Positions 18,949-30,273 of a DNA stretch of 64,000 nt are shown in pieces; position 1 is the stretch's first letter, and the number at the start of each line of letters is the position of its first letter. The translations under genes and the position numbers were made by a program. The DNA comes from Dactylellina haptotyla (lineage: Eukaryota; Ascomycota; Orbiliomycetes; Orbiliales; Orbiliaceae), in the NCBI GenBank assembly GCA_031310005.1, contig CM062381.1, forward strand, positions 3,844,001 through 3,908,000. The letters run 5' to 3'. The notes beneath the pieces are model-generated. The model searched no databases and was not told where the DNA came from. It was given only the letters and a program-made list of their open reading frames with translations.

Positions 18949-21690
18949 TTTTGATTATAATTTTTATAAAAAAGGTTTAGTTATTAGAAATCAAGTTAGT
19001 TTAATAAAATTCGAACCCGTCGAGATGATTTTAATGAGAGAATCCCAAGGATATGAATTTGCGAGAGCGAGTAAGAGCCACTGTAGCCAGTTGTCATAGA
19101 GGCTGATTACACGTAATTGATACTCTTCGACGTCGTTTCAGGATCGGCATTACTACTCAATTATAGCAAGTATGCTTGGCTACGTTCGAGAACGTGCGTC
19201 GGAGTATCGTCTGATTATCCGGCTCAACGAAGATCATATACGTATCAGATTAAACGACACCGTTTCAAACGGTCGCAACGTACGGTAGGCGAATTAGGGT
19301 CTATAGTTATTCGTTTATAATATTTAAGAAAACGATTAGATGGAAATAGCGATAATCATAGTCGATAAACGGACGACCCGATGCCGATGCGGGAAAGCTA
19401 GTACAATTTCGACAACTCGAAACGGTGTCAACGATTTTTGATACACCGTCCGAGTGTGATAGTATCGAATGCGGAGACTATATATAGGCAAGTTTTATCA
19501 TGTATTATAGGGAGCTATATAACTCTTATTGTCAATCTTTTCCCCATTTTTTGGGAATGATCAAGTTAATATACTAGTATGTTAGTTGAAAACTCAAATT
19601 TCAATAAACATTTCAGCTCGCGACGGGCAGTGAATTCATGAAAGCATTTCCCATAGTAGGGCGATCGGAGCTTACCGACGGCCTCGCGCGGAAATAAGCT
19701 TCGAGTCCTTCATATTGCCCATGTTACACAGTTTCAATGGATAATATATCGTCCCGTGGCCAATTCTCCCAAAGTGCTGGGTCACTGGGGGTATGACCCT
19801 GTAAACCCCGGCCGTCTACACCACCTTGACATATTGATATATTAGGAGCCAAAAAGGAATACGAAACGGCAGTGGCGACCGACTGAAATCAACCGTCCTG
19901 CGATGGAGGGAGCTTAATTACCATCGCCACCAGCTTCGCCTCTACAAACTGGGTTCATGGCGGCAATTGCGGGGATTACATCGAGAGTTCCAGGGACATC
20001 CGCATCCATATCCTCCCGTCGACACACCTTAACCGATCACAACTGTCGAGCATGGCAAAATTGAAAACCTAAATTGAATCTACAACCACCATTCTACAAA
20101 ATAATCGTTTCAAACTCGAAGACATCGTCAAAGCTCACAATTTTTGACCCCAAAGAATGGGCGGTGCTGACCGCGCGAAAATGGAGTGCGTTGGACCTGC
20201 TCGACTTGCATATCGGTTAAGCAGGAAACCTTATGCGCAACCCGCCGTTCCATGCAGGTTTGCAGCTTTCCTTGACATCCTGCATGAAAAATGCTCGATT
20301 TCTCATGACCCAACGATGACGACAGGGTCTTCCTGCGCTGGTGATCGTAAGACATCGAAACAGTAAAAAAAAAAAGGTCGGTTCTTGGAGAGAAATATTC
20401 TGCACGAGTGGAGCCCCCGTCGTCCATACGGATGGTGGGTCCGACCACTCGTTCCCCCATTTCCTACCAATTTTTAGAAGGCCCGTCCGACTTCCAGAAC
20501 CTACGTGGCTATGTAATCTAGACTGGGGGATTGAAAACCCCTCTATCGTCATCCTGCAGCCTACGTTCAAGAAAGAAAAAAACTTATTTTCGGGGCTGCT
20601 TTCTGTCTTTTTGAAACTCGGGTCGTTTTTAGCGACACTTCTGGGCTGGGGGATGGTTGTTTCGGTACGTTGCGGGCAAAATCTTGATTTGCTAGCCACA
20701 ATGAAAAATACCCTGCATGATGACGAAACCGAGATGGTGAAGCCAACAAATAGCTTGACTTCTCAGATAAAACATCATTTCAGCCACGGAAACGTTAGAT
20801 TGAGGCGGTCAGCGGTATTGCTGGCACAGAATGCCTGGCAATTATCTCGAAGAATACAGTTAGCAAGATTGCGGATTCATTTTGCAAATTTTGAGTGCGA
20901 CGTCGAGCAACACATAGCGCATATAGCTTTGAGCTGGTGGTAACTAGCTCGAAACGGAACACAGAAGCCTTAATGGCATCATGCTTTATGGTACAGTGAC
21001 TCGAGGACGGGACGATGAAAGAAATGAGGCTTTTAACACTCATTATACTCGCTACACTACATGTTGATAGGCTTGCTACACCTCCGCAGAGACAGCGAGG
21101 CATGATGTTCCCTACGAAGGAGCGAGCGCTCGAGCGCCGGAACTCCGATCGCATACGGTCAAATTTAGCACCCTGTGATTTCGATCGGCTTCGATGGCCT
21201 TTGTCAGAGCCTGAAGGACGGTGTGCCATCGCACGTTAAGGTTAACAAATTAATTAAATCGAGCGTAACCAGAGTTCCCTTTCTTTGACCTCGGAATGCC
21301 AGGTCGAGCCTAGTTGGAGGCGCGCACACCAATAGGGAGCAAGGATGGCGGGCTGGGTCAAGTCATCCCCTCCCTCGACCGCAATACGTCATACGACCTC
21401 ATCAGGCTCCTCCAAATCCAACCCCATGCAAGCTGATGCAACAGGCCAGAAAATGGCTTCTCCCGGGGTACCCCGCCACGCACAAATGTATGCGAAGGTA
21501 CATCCGTCTACCAAAATCTCTCGCTCCCCATCGCCGGTCATTTGTGATGGCGGAGAGGAGAGAAAGGCGAAGGAGAAAAGAAAAAAGGCCCCGGACCACA
21601 CCCACACCCACCATACTAGACAGACACTAGCTAGGAGGGGCGCTGAAAATCGAATCCTGGGAGGGGTGAGCAAGAGAAATTCGGAAGGGA
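18949..21690. other. Intergenic, no supported gene
   Basis: Contains the promoter of the AlkB-like gene at its left end. Between 19000 and 20100 all frames are broken by stops. A 200-codon plus frame at 20341-20943 and overlapping minus frames look like chance frames, with a poly-Lys start from an A-run and no domain. The sequence is GC-richer than the 10-13 kb stretch. Confidence 0.4.
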
Positions 21691-21697
21691 GAGAAGA

Positions 21698-21705
21698 TAT
21701 AAAAG
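21698..21705 (+). promoter_or_regulatory. TATA box of the DUF8035-like gene
   Basis: TATAAAAG lies in a purine-rich context, followed about 25-40 nt later by the CT-rich stretch ttcttcctgttcttttcttt, a typical fungal transcription-start region. It implies a leader of about 540 nt before splicing. Confidence 0.55.
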
Positions 21706-21892
21706 TGCAATGCCGCTCCTCCGAGACTACGATTTCTTCCTGTTCTTTTCTTTCTAATCCCAACTTTTGCTAGCGGACCGTATCCTCTCGAGATCCTTCG
21801 TTCGTGCGACACTTCCAGGCGCCTATTTCCTCCCGGTGTTGACTACTATTAATACTAACAAAGTTACCACACAACGCAGCTACGGTGAAAAG

Positions 21893-22204
21893 GTACGTAC
21901 TCAAGTTGATTCGAGCTCTAGACGCTTTGCGGGCTGCACACGTCCGGCGCAGCTGGCTGTGCCGGCCATATTTACCCCTCTTTTTACTTCCACAAATATC
22001 CTCCCATGTGTCATTTGGCGCACCGGATGCATTAAAATCGGTGCCCCTCGTCGTGCCACATCATTGCGCCTTGACTTCTTGCCCTCCGTCTATATTGTTG
22101 TTCCTTTGCATATTATTTAAACCCGAGTGCCTCGTCGTATTGAGACCTGAAAGTGCCAGTTTTCTAACCCTTAAAATAAATTATGAGTAATCCATAGTAT
22201 TCAG
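21893..22204 (+). other. Probable intron in the 5' UTR of the DUF8035-like gene
   Basis: A consensus donor (AAG|GTACGT) at 21893 and an acceptor (TATTCAG) ending at 22204 frame a 312-nt segment between the TATA box and the ATG at 22265. Removing it leaves a compact leader of about 230 nt. The call rests on splice consensus only. Confidence 0.45.
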
Positions 22205-22264
22205 CCCCAAACAATTATCTACACCTTTATATATATATATATTTTATCTTACGATAATCCAATA

Positions 22265-23551
22265 ATGTCTCGCTACGAGCGTTACACAACCCGCCGGGGG
22301 AACGTTGATGTTGAAGTCGAGCATCGAGACCAGGACTACCGCGGGCCTGGATTCTACGAACACGACCACGAATACCGGGAGACTGATATCTACAACCCAG
22401 AGCGCGGACGGGGCGGGGAATTAACCCGATTCTACGAGCGTGACAACCGATCCTCTGGTGCTTTGGTCCCAGTCCGCCAGGAGAAAATCATCGAGCGAGA
22501 TCTCTACGAAGTCCCACCCGAGCCGGAACCGATCGTTCCAATCCGCGAGATTGAGATCGATAACACCATCAAGGTCACCGAGCACGAGCACGAGCATGTT
22601 CACCACCACAATCACATCCACATCGACCATGCTGCCATCCACATCGTTGCGGAGCCACCAGCACCACCCCCACCTCGCCGTGAGGTTATCGCTGAGCGTG
22701 AGACCTTGATGCAGGTCCGCGAGCGTCGATATGGCGGAAAGTGGAATGCCACTGGAAGGTTGAGCATCGATAGGGATATCCATATCGACGATCATCGTGA
22801 CCACCATCACCATCACGAGGAGCGTTCGAGAAGCCGAAGTGTGTCCCGAGAGCGTGAGGTCAAGAGAACCATCGGCTACGGTCGCTACAGAGAACGAACC
22901 GAAGGTGAACGCTTCTCTTCTCCGAGGAACTCTTCTCAAGCTCTCGTTCCAGCCTCGCCTCGCGGATCTGGATTCTTCAAGGACTTCAAGGCTGAACAGG
23001 AAGGTTGGACCGTGGTTGACGTTCCCGGAGCAGGCCGGAGAATCACACTCGAAGGCGGTGCTGATGTATCATGGAACTCGTCATCTTTCAACTCTAGTGC
23101 CGGCGTCCGCCGCTCCAGCAAGCACCCGGAGAAGACCGCCAAGGGTGAACTCTGGACCGAGATCACTAAGGACCTCGTCTGTGCCGAAGCTCTCGAGGAG
23201 TTCGGGTACAACTTTGAGGAGACCGACAACTTTGTCTACGTCTTCGACTATCTCCACCGAGATCAGATTCAGGATTTAATCGAACTGTCCAAGGACATTC
23301 GTCGTGGTAAGCCGCCTGTTTATATGCGCAGATTCAAGCTTAATTTTCGGCGTTAACTGAAAATTTCCCTTGCGTTTGATATAGAACGTGTCCGAGAGAT
23401 CGAGAACAGTTCGCGCTACGAGCGCTCCCAAAGCCGTCCCCGGAACAGCGGAGGCTATTATGAACGTGACCGATTCACCGAGAAGCGTGACTACACCCCG
23501 TACGGTGAACGTGACCGCGTCAGAGATACACGTGAGGCCGTCTACTACTAA
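22265..23551 (+). CDS. DUF8035-type protein with His-rich segments
   Basis: Two exons: 22265-23306 and 23385-23551, with a 78-nt intron (GGTAAGCC...GATATAG), giving 402 residues. The N-terminal half is charged and disordered (Tyr/Arg/Asp/Glu-rich). It has two His clusters: residues about 102-125, with alternating HEHEH and HHH runs, and about 177-186, with consecutive His followed by an RSRS stretch. Residues about 235-350 form the conserved domain: GWTVVDVPGAGRRITLEGG, then LWTEITKDLV, then EEFGYNFEETDNFVYVF and a helical end leading into the splice junction at DIRRE. This matches the DUF8035 proteins common in Pezizomycotina, which have no known biochemical role. The C-terminal exon is again Arg/Tyr/Asp-rich. 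There is no signal peptide. His clusters could bind metal ions, which is a guess from composition. Confidence 0.8.
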
Positions 23552-24749
23552 ACAAATAAGGTCAAGCAACAAACATCAACGATTTAGCTAGTTGGGCTGT
23601 TTAGAAAAAGCTGTGCTTCGGCGTCCTTGCGTCGTGTCTTTTGAAGTTTGCCCCGTTCTTTTTTTTTATATATTAATACCTTTTTTATTTTTATTTTTAT
23701 TATTTTTCATACGATTACAATCATTATACACTCATGTAACTGATGAACCTGTCAACCTCGGCCTTTTTTGCTCGCTATAATGAAATGATTTATGATGGAT
23801 ATACCAAGCTTTCTGTTTGCTACAAATTATCATGACGGTTGTTATTGTCTTGTTTTTTATTCGCACGAGCTCTATCTCTTCCTTTCACGATATATATATA
23901 TATACTTTTTATATCACCACAGGGCCTTCATCAGCCTTTCTCTCATTCGGTTCAGAGATTATATCCTTTCTTCTGCGTTTTACAAAAAAATTTGCTGGAT
24001 CTGGCCTCTTCTTTGCCCTTGGTGTATCGACTGGGTAGCATGTCATGTAACGAATTTCATTTATTTCCTTTTATAGAAGCGAGTCTCTTAAAAATGAAAA
24101 ACGAATGAAAGTGCATAAAATCACCGCTCTCATGATCGGTTTGTAGGCTCCATTTTGCGACGGCTGTCAGATACAGATACAGAGATAGATCCAGACCCAC
24201 TTCCGTAAACCGAAGCGGACGGATGCGATACCCAAGACGGCGGAGCTAGCGAGAGGGTTCTGCTGCCGCGAGCTGGTATCAGATGGGATGCTATGGCTCA
24301 TACTCTCCGCATGATGCTCCCATCCCGCCTCTGCGCCCGGAACGAGAATTAAGGTGTTTATTTGAAATCGGTTTCACATCGGTCGAAGTGCCGGATGAGA
24401 GGCTCATGTGCCATCCTTCCTGAACCCGCCGCTGGTCATGCTGGCTGGCTGGCCGGAATAATTCTCACAATGTGGCGCGGGGAGGTGTTGCGGTTGGGCG
24501 CAGCAGGCGGACAAACGTGCTGGACGGCGGACCAAGAAAACACGTTTGCCTTTAGCAACCACAAGCAGACCTCCCAATTACGTATACTCACTCGCCCGGA
24601 CCCGACGACGACGACGAACAGACGACGACATCCCTCAACCATCGCCATCACGAAACGGGCCCTTCGATCCGTCACTATCGATTGACCGTGGACTTCGCAC
24701 AGCCCATTGACTGGGACCGCCGCCGTTTTCCAATCTCCACTTTGCAGCT
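23552..24749. other. 3' region and intergenic, no gene seen
   Basis: T-rich 3' flank of the DUF8035-like gene with an (AT)n stretch near 23888-23904, then mixed sequence up to the WBP1 start. Short frames here are low-complexity artefacts. Confidence 0.45.
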
Positions 24750-26423
24750 ATGGCCCGGTTACGGTTCCGGAGCCTGCTCACAGCGCTCGTCTCGCTCGTA
24801 TCGTTATCGCAGTGCATCTCGTTGACCGGGCCTCGGACACTGCTCGTCCTCGAGGATGAGACCAAGGACCTCTTCCAGACTCTGATCAGTGATCTCGAAG
24901 GTGTGTATTGCGTTTTTAGTTGCTCAATTGATGACAATTGCCCAGTTCTGGCCTCCAATTGTCGTGCTATCTCGTGGCATCGCACTATAACACGGTTCCC
25001 TCGTATATAGATATGGAAAAGATGCTAACTACCCTTTTATGATATTAACAGCCCGCGGCTTCAAGACCGACATCAGATCCCCCAAAGCCGAGTCTCTCAA
25101 TCTCTTCCAGCACGAGGAGCGCGCGTACGATAACATCATCGTCTTCCCCACCAAGCTAAAAGGTCTCGGCCCAAACCTCCAATCCGCCAGCTTCCTCAAA
25201 CACGCCTCCAACGGCGGCAACATCCTCGTCCTCCTCCCCTCAGACCCGGAAGGGAACACCCCCGCCGCCATCACCGAGTTAGCCTCGCAGATTGACATCT
25301 TCCTCCCACCGAAGGGCTTCAGCGTCGTCAATCACTTCGACCCCGCTGATCCAATCGAACCCGAACACACGACACTCGTCCTCGACCTACCAACTTTCCC
25401 ATCCCACACCAAAAACTACTTCACCGCCGGCGACGACCCAGCCGCCAAACTCCTCTACAAAGGTGCCGGTCTCGCCCTCGGAAACTCACCGCTGATCCAA
25501 CCGATCCTCACGGCCCCGCGGTTCGCGTACAGCTATGACGCCAAGGAATCCCAAAACTACGCCGACGACGAGAACGTCTTCTCCGCCGGCAACCAGCTCG
25601 TGCTCATCGCGGGCATGCAAACCCGCAACAACGCGCGCATAACCTTCGTAGCCGGCGCGGACATGTTTGCAGACAAGAGCTTCACCAAGATCGCAAAGAC
25701 GAACCAGATGTCCGCCAACCGCGCCTTCGCCAAGGACGTCACCGCGTGGACCTTCAAGGAAACCGGTGTCCTTCGTGTCGACAGCATTGAGCACTGGGGC
25801 GAGGAATTCGGCCCCAGCGTCATCAACGGGGACGTGTACAGGATTAAACACGATGTGGTGCGTATATATCTTTCCCATATAAATATATATATATATATAT
25901 ATTTAAATACCTTCCCTTCCTTCCTTTATCGCGCCCCCCACATATGTGAACTTTTCTTGCTAATTATACGTGAAAATATGAACAGACCTACTCCATCGCT
26001 GTATCAGAATACTCCTACGACCACTTCACCCCCTTCAAAACCCCGGAAACCGACGCCCTGCAGCTCGAATTCGCCATGCTGGACCCATACTACCGCATCC
26101 CACTTGTCCCCGCGACGTCACCGCTGACCGCGCACAAGAATTCAACAGTGTACTCGACCACGTTCAAGACACCGGATCAGCACGGCGTGTTCACGTTCAT
26201 CGTGAACTATAAACGTCCCTTCTTGAGTACCGTGCACGAGAAGCGGGCCGTCACCGTCAGACACTTCGCGCACAACGAGTGGACGAGGAGTTGGGGTATC
26301 AGCGGCAGCTGGCCGTGGATTGGCGGCGTGTGGGTTGTTGTTATCGGGTGGATTGCGTTTGTTGGGGTTTGGTTGTGGAGTAAGCCTGTCGTTGAGGGGA
26401 AGGGAGGGAAGAAGAAGCAGTAG
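24750..26423 (+). CDS. WBP1: Oligosaccharyltransferase subunit WBP1/OST48
   Basis: Three exons: 24750-24900, 25052-25857 and 25986-26423, with introns of 151 and 128 nt; the second contains a long (AT)n tract. The product has 464 residues. A signal peptide (1-25) leads into TGPRTLLVLEDETKDLFQTL, the characteristic OST48/Wbp1 N-terminus. It is followed by the GATase-like luminal domain (IIVFPTKLKGLGP, GGNILVLLPSD), a beta-rich region (exon 3: FKTPDQHGVFTFIVNY), a C-terminal membrane span (about 430-452, GGVWVVVIGWIAFVGVWLW) and the terminal KKKQ, a fit to the KKxx ER-retrieval signal. It is an essential non-catalytic subunit of the complex that transfers the dolichol-linked glycan to Asn in the ER. 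Length is close to fungal orthologues (about 430-470). Confidence 0.95.
25883..25904. repeat. WBP1: (AT)n microsatellite inside WBP1 intron 2
   Basis: About ten uninterrupted AT units lie in the second intron, between donor GTGCGTATAT and acceptor AACAG. Similar shorter AT tracts lie in the Bim1-like intron (5213-5222), before the DUF8035-like gene (22233-22248) and after it (23888-23904). Confidence 0.85.
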
Positions 26424-27562
26424 ATTGGGTAATGAGATTCTGCGTGTGTATGTGGAGATGATGTGTGGAGGGGGGTGTTATAGTTAGTTATACCTAAGGG
26501 ATATATTCTAGTTAGGGTGGCCGCCGTACGCGTGGGGGCGGTGGATAGGATCGATCGATCGATCGATGGGGTGGGATTAGAGCGTGTAGCCATTTTCGTT
26601 TGTCTCTCTTTCCGGAGCTCTTTAGGGGTTCTTCATTCAAAAAGTATAGTAAGTAATGTATGAAAATTAAAAATTGAGATGCGAATTTTTTGATATTTGT
26701 TTGGGTAGTAATGTGCGAGCTACGATGCTATTCCCGATTTATGTGTAATGATATGATGCGTTAAAGAGAATGGATATTTGGTTTTAATTAGACCCGGTAA
26801 ACATTTTGGACTTTGTTCCCGAGGTATATATATGGTATAAATATCGATCGATATCGCTATAGTAAAAATACAAGTCGTCGCAAGTATACGCAAATATTGT
26901 GGAAAAGGGAAAGGAAGAAAAATAAAAGTTGATTAAAATCCCATCGCTCGCTAAAGTGTGTTCTCATTCAAACGGATCGAAATGAAATCGTGGCAAAAGA
27001 AATCAAGAAAGTAAAAGGACTCGTTAGGTATATTTCGTGTGTAAAAATTGGAGGTCCGTTTCGTCCAAGTTGCCCGGTAGATGTGTTTATAAAAAATTTG
27101 CCCTCTCTAGATGACGATGTTATGTTTTTTTTACCCCTTGTTGTTGTTGTTCTTTTTTTTTGTTCCTCTCGTGATAAATAACCCCTCCTGTGAATGAGGA
27201 TGAAAGGGAAAAATCGTTGGGCGAAGAAAGGAGTAGGTATCAAATGAGTGGATATGACGAAATGAAATCAGTCGTAGCAATCCTCGATAACCAAACAGGA
27301 GCAATGCTGAGAACAATCCGAGAAGAATAAAACTCCGATAAACGGGAAAACTTGTGCATCAACGCTTGCAGAGAAAAAGGAAAGCAGGGGGTAAAAGCTC
27401 AAAAGTCCGCCCAGGAAATCATAGCGTTCGGAAGAAGATTCGTTAAAAATACAAGGGTGACAGCAGGTATCGTAGCGGAGATCGTAACCGACGTAAAGTA
27501 AAGTTTTAAGAGACTCATCAGGTATCAGATATAAAAAAGGGAAGCTCGGAGATGAAATGGGA
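26424..27562. other. Intergenic, no gene seen
   Basis: Holds the WBP1 3' region, a short (ATCG)n repeat at about 26551-26568, a related ATCGATCG word near 26842, and AT-rich sequence. No frame has a coding look. Confidence 0.45.
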
Positions 27563-27992
27563 TCATTTGAAGGGATAGCGTCTTCGCCTCGAGCGCTTCA
27601 CCATGGCTTGTTCGATGGCGCTGTAAGCTCTCGGGAGACATGATAGGCTTTCGATGAATTCTTCGGCTTGTACGCGGAGCTGATTGGATGCGAGGAAGAG
27701 GGATTCTAAGGTTTGCTGTTCGGTACGAAATGGTGTACGGGTTAGTTACGGACCAATTGAGGAGCTGGAAGGGAGCTGGAGAGATGGTGTTTACCTTTGT
27801 GGTGGAGGTGGTGCTATCATGGTATGCTATCGATGAGGCGAGCTTGAGGATGTCCTAGCGAGCGAAGCGACGTGTTAGCAGACCGGGAACGGAAACGACC
27901 GAGTGTGCGGTATAGATGAGGCAAGGAAAGGAGGGAGGACGAACATCATCTCTGTATCCAAAGTCGAGACATGATATCCTGCTTCCGTTCAT
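27563..27992 (-). CDS. Small helical protein, three exons, unrecognised
   Basis: Model on the minus strand: 27992-27945, 27854-27795 and 27715-27563, giving 86 residues. Intron 2 (79 nt) has GTAAAC, an AACTAACCC branch region and a GAACAG acceptor. Intron 1 (90 nt) has a good branch (TGCTAACA) and acceptor (CGCTAG) but a weak donor GTTCGT, so the first exon is the least certain part. The protein is mainly helical: ILKLASSIAYHDS, then LESLFLASNQLRVQAEEFIE, and ends with a very basic tail (VKRSRRRRYPFK). It is too short for the usual gene finders. Size and composition resemble small coiled subunits of larger complexes (kinetochore, Mediator, BLOC type), but I cannot name it. Confidence 0.5.
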
Positions 27993-30273
27993 AGAAGCGG
28001 TCTTGGAATCACCAGCGTATGGTGATTTGGAGGTGTCGTTGGATAGTATGGTGGAGGTGTTGTGGGGTGACGGAATGGTGTGTGGTCCCTTTGCTATTTG
28101 AATGGTTTTTTTTTTTTTGGTTGGCGTGTGTTGTTTGGGTCGGTCAAGCTGCCGTGCTCATGGTCACCGGCCGAGATTGAGGATTCGGTTTCCGACGAGA
28201 ATCGATTCCAGTAGACTCAAATGAGGGTTTGAAGATGAGATTGCTCGATGACCGAGGCCAATTGATCGTTTATCTGGGTTCAATTGGTTCCTCAGGTTCG
28301 TTTAGCTGGTGGAATGGGCGGTAAGGAATGAAGGAGAGTGGTTCGGTTGGTGTTTCGAGGGGTCCCAATTGGCAAGATATGTTTGACGAGAAACGAGAGC
28401 TCTTGAGAGGAAAGGCGTCTGTTCCTTTCTTTTTGTAAATGGCAGATCTGTGATCTCTCACACAAAATCTGGCCTGCAATGAACCTTGATGAAGGCGGAG
28501 AAGGAGGAAGAAGAAAACAAACCCGATAGGAAGGGTTTCCCTGGATGGATTGTGGGTTCCGGTTGGTATGGATTTAAGGACGTCCAAGGTTCTTTGTTAT
28601 ACAGAATGCAGTACGATACGAGAAGGGAACAAAAAGGCTGGAACCAACGAGATACAGAAGAGAGCGAGGGAAGCCTATTATTTAGTATGGTTACAGAAAG
28701 TTAGAATAGAAAAACAAAGTATATGATCGGGGAGAAGAAGTCAATAATAGCAAAGGAGGATGCTAAAATTGCATCCCTATCTGTCTGCAGTGCTATTATA
28801 TTGATGCTGCTGTTGCTGCTGCTGCTTTCACGCGGTGGTGGCACCGTGCGAGGTACGACGGAGATGGGAGTTCCGTTCTGTTTGTGTAATTTAATGAGCG
28901 GATGTCTGTCCCGTCTGCGGAAGCTCCGGTTTGTGCGAAGGAGGAAGAGAGAGATGAGCGTGGAGGTCACTTGATATACAGGCGATGGCCATGAGGTATG
29001 CTGTAAACGTATATACATACACTATACTGCTAACGAGAGAAATCCAGTGACAGCGTGGGGACGACTACGAAGGGACAAGTGCCCAATGTGACAGCTCGAC
29101 TGCCGCTATTCCAGCTACCGCAAAGTAGCTTTGCTCTGTCCGGATATTGTATTGGCAGGGAAAGTGGTGTGGTTGGGCTGTTTCAAATTGCTGTATGTAT
29201 TCGCTGGCAAATCTGCAGCTAAAAGCAGGACAGACACCGAATTCTCCGCGTTCTTCAATTCGATGCGAGAAAACAAGAGGGCTAGCTTTCCCTGCCTGAT
29301 CTTAATTTGGGGGTGTGGGCGCCGTTGGTCCTGACTGGGCCTCGAAGGTGGGAGGAAGGCTCTAATGCAAGAGGCGCATCGATTGCAAGCAACGTGATTG
29401 TGCCAAGCCGGCCGCTGTATGGCTGGCGGCCTCATCGCTGTGGTCCGGAGACAGTCCCATTGGACGTGCTGCGGATATCGTGTGCCTGGATGTGTCGATG
29501 CTGAGAGACACGACCGACGGAGCTCAATCCGCGCTCGCCGGGCTTTTCATCCAGCAGACGGTTTTCGAAGGATGTGCATGCGTACAGGATTTATGTACTT
29601 AAGTACTTATGTATGTATACGCAAATACTTTGGTTACGTATTCAGCTTTTACGGCACCGTTCAGCCTTTCATCCCCACGGCGGGAAGGACGACACGAGAT
29701 GCCCTCGTCGAGCGCACAGCTGAGCGAATATAATTTGCACGTATTTGCATTTGCATATACGCACCTGCACCGCCAGCTATCTCCCAGCCAAATCCCTTCC
29801 CTCCCCTCCCCTCCCCAGGCCTCGCAAATTAAGCCCCTTCAAATTACCCCGCCTTCGAATATACCCTTCGAACATACCTGCGAGAGAGGCGAAATGCCCC
29901 AAATCGACGCGGAGGTCACCTGCTCTCGCGCGCTGTTTTGGACTGTGTTGGCCTGACCGGCGCGTCAACACAGTGATCCCCCCCGGTCAACGCAACAAGT
30001 GCGCAATCCCGCCTTCCCGTCTGACCCCCCGCCTGATTCAATTCACTTCAATCACTTCAACCTCCTGCCCGTTCCTGGGGGATCCCGTACTTGACGGTGC
30101 TGCCACGATCACGACCATGACGACCCCGTAGCCTTCCTTCCCTTCCCCCTTTCCCTTACTATCCTTATTCTTATCCTTACTTATCCTTTTTCCTTTCCTT
30201 CTGTTCGTTTTTTCCCTTGTGTCCTTATTTGCTACATATCCTTTCGATACCCCTCTTCTTCTTGTCACGCAGG
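27993..30273. other. Intergenic, no supported gene
   Basis: Short frames only. Includes a small CTG/TTG trinucleotide run near 28803-28826 and, from about 30130, the pyrimidine-rich leader of the polymerase eta gene (repeated TTCCTT/TATCCTTA words). No RNA gene signature was recognised. Confidence 0.4.

Noticed and set aside
19440-19560. LTR-like segment with TATATATAGGC and CTCTTATTGTC words
   Set aside because: No matching second copy, target duplication or primer-binding site could be found by eye; not enough to call an LTR.
20341-20943. 200-codon plus-strand frame
   Set aside because: It starts in an A-run, has no domain or hydrophobic periodicity, and overlaps similar-length frames on the other strand, as chance frames do.
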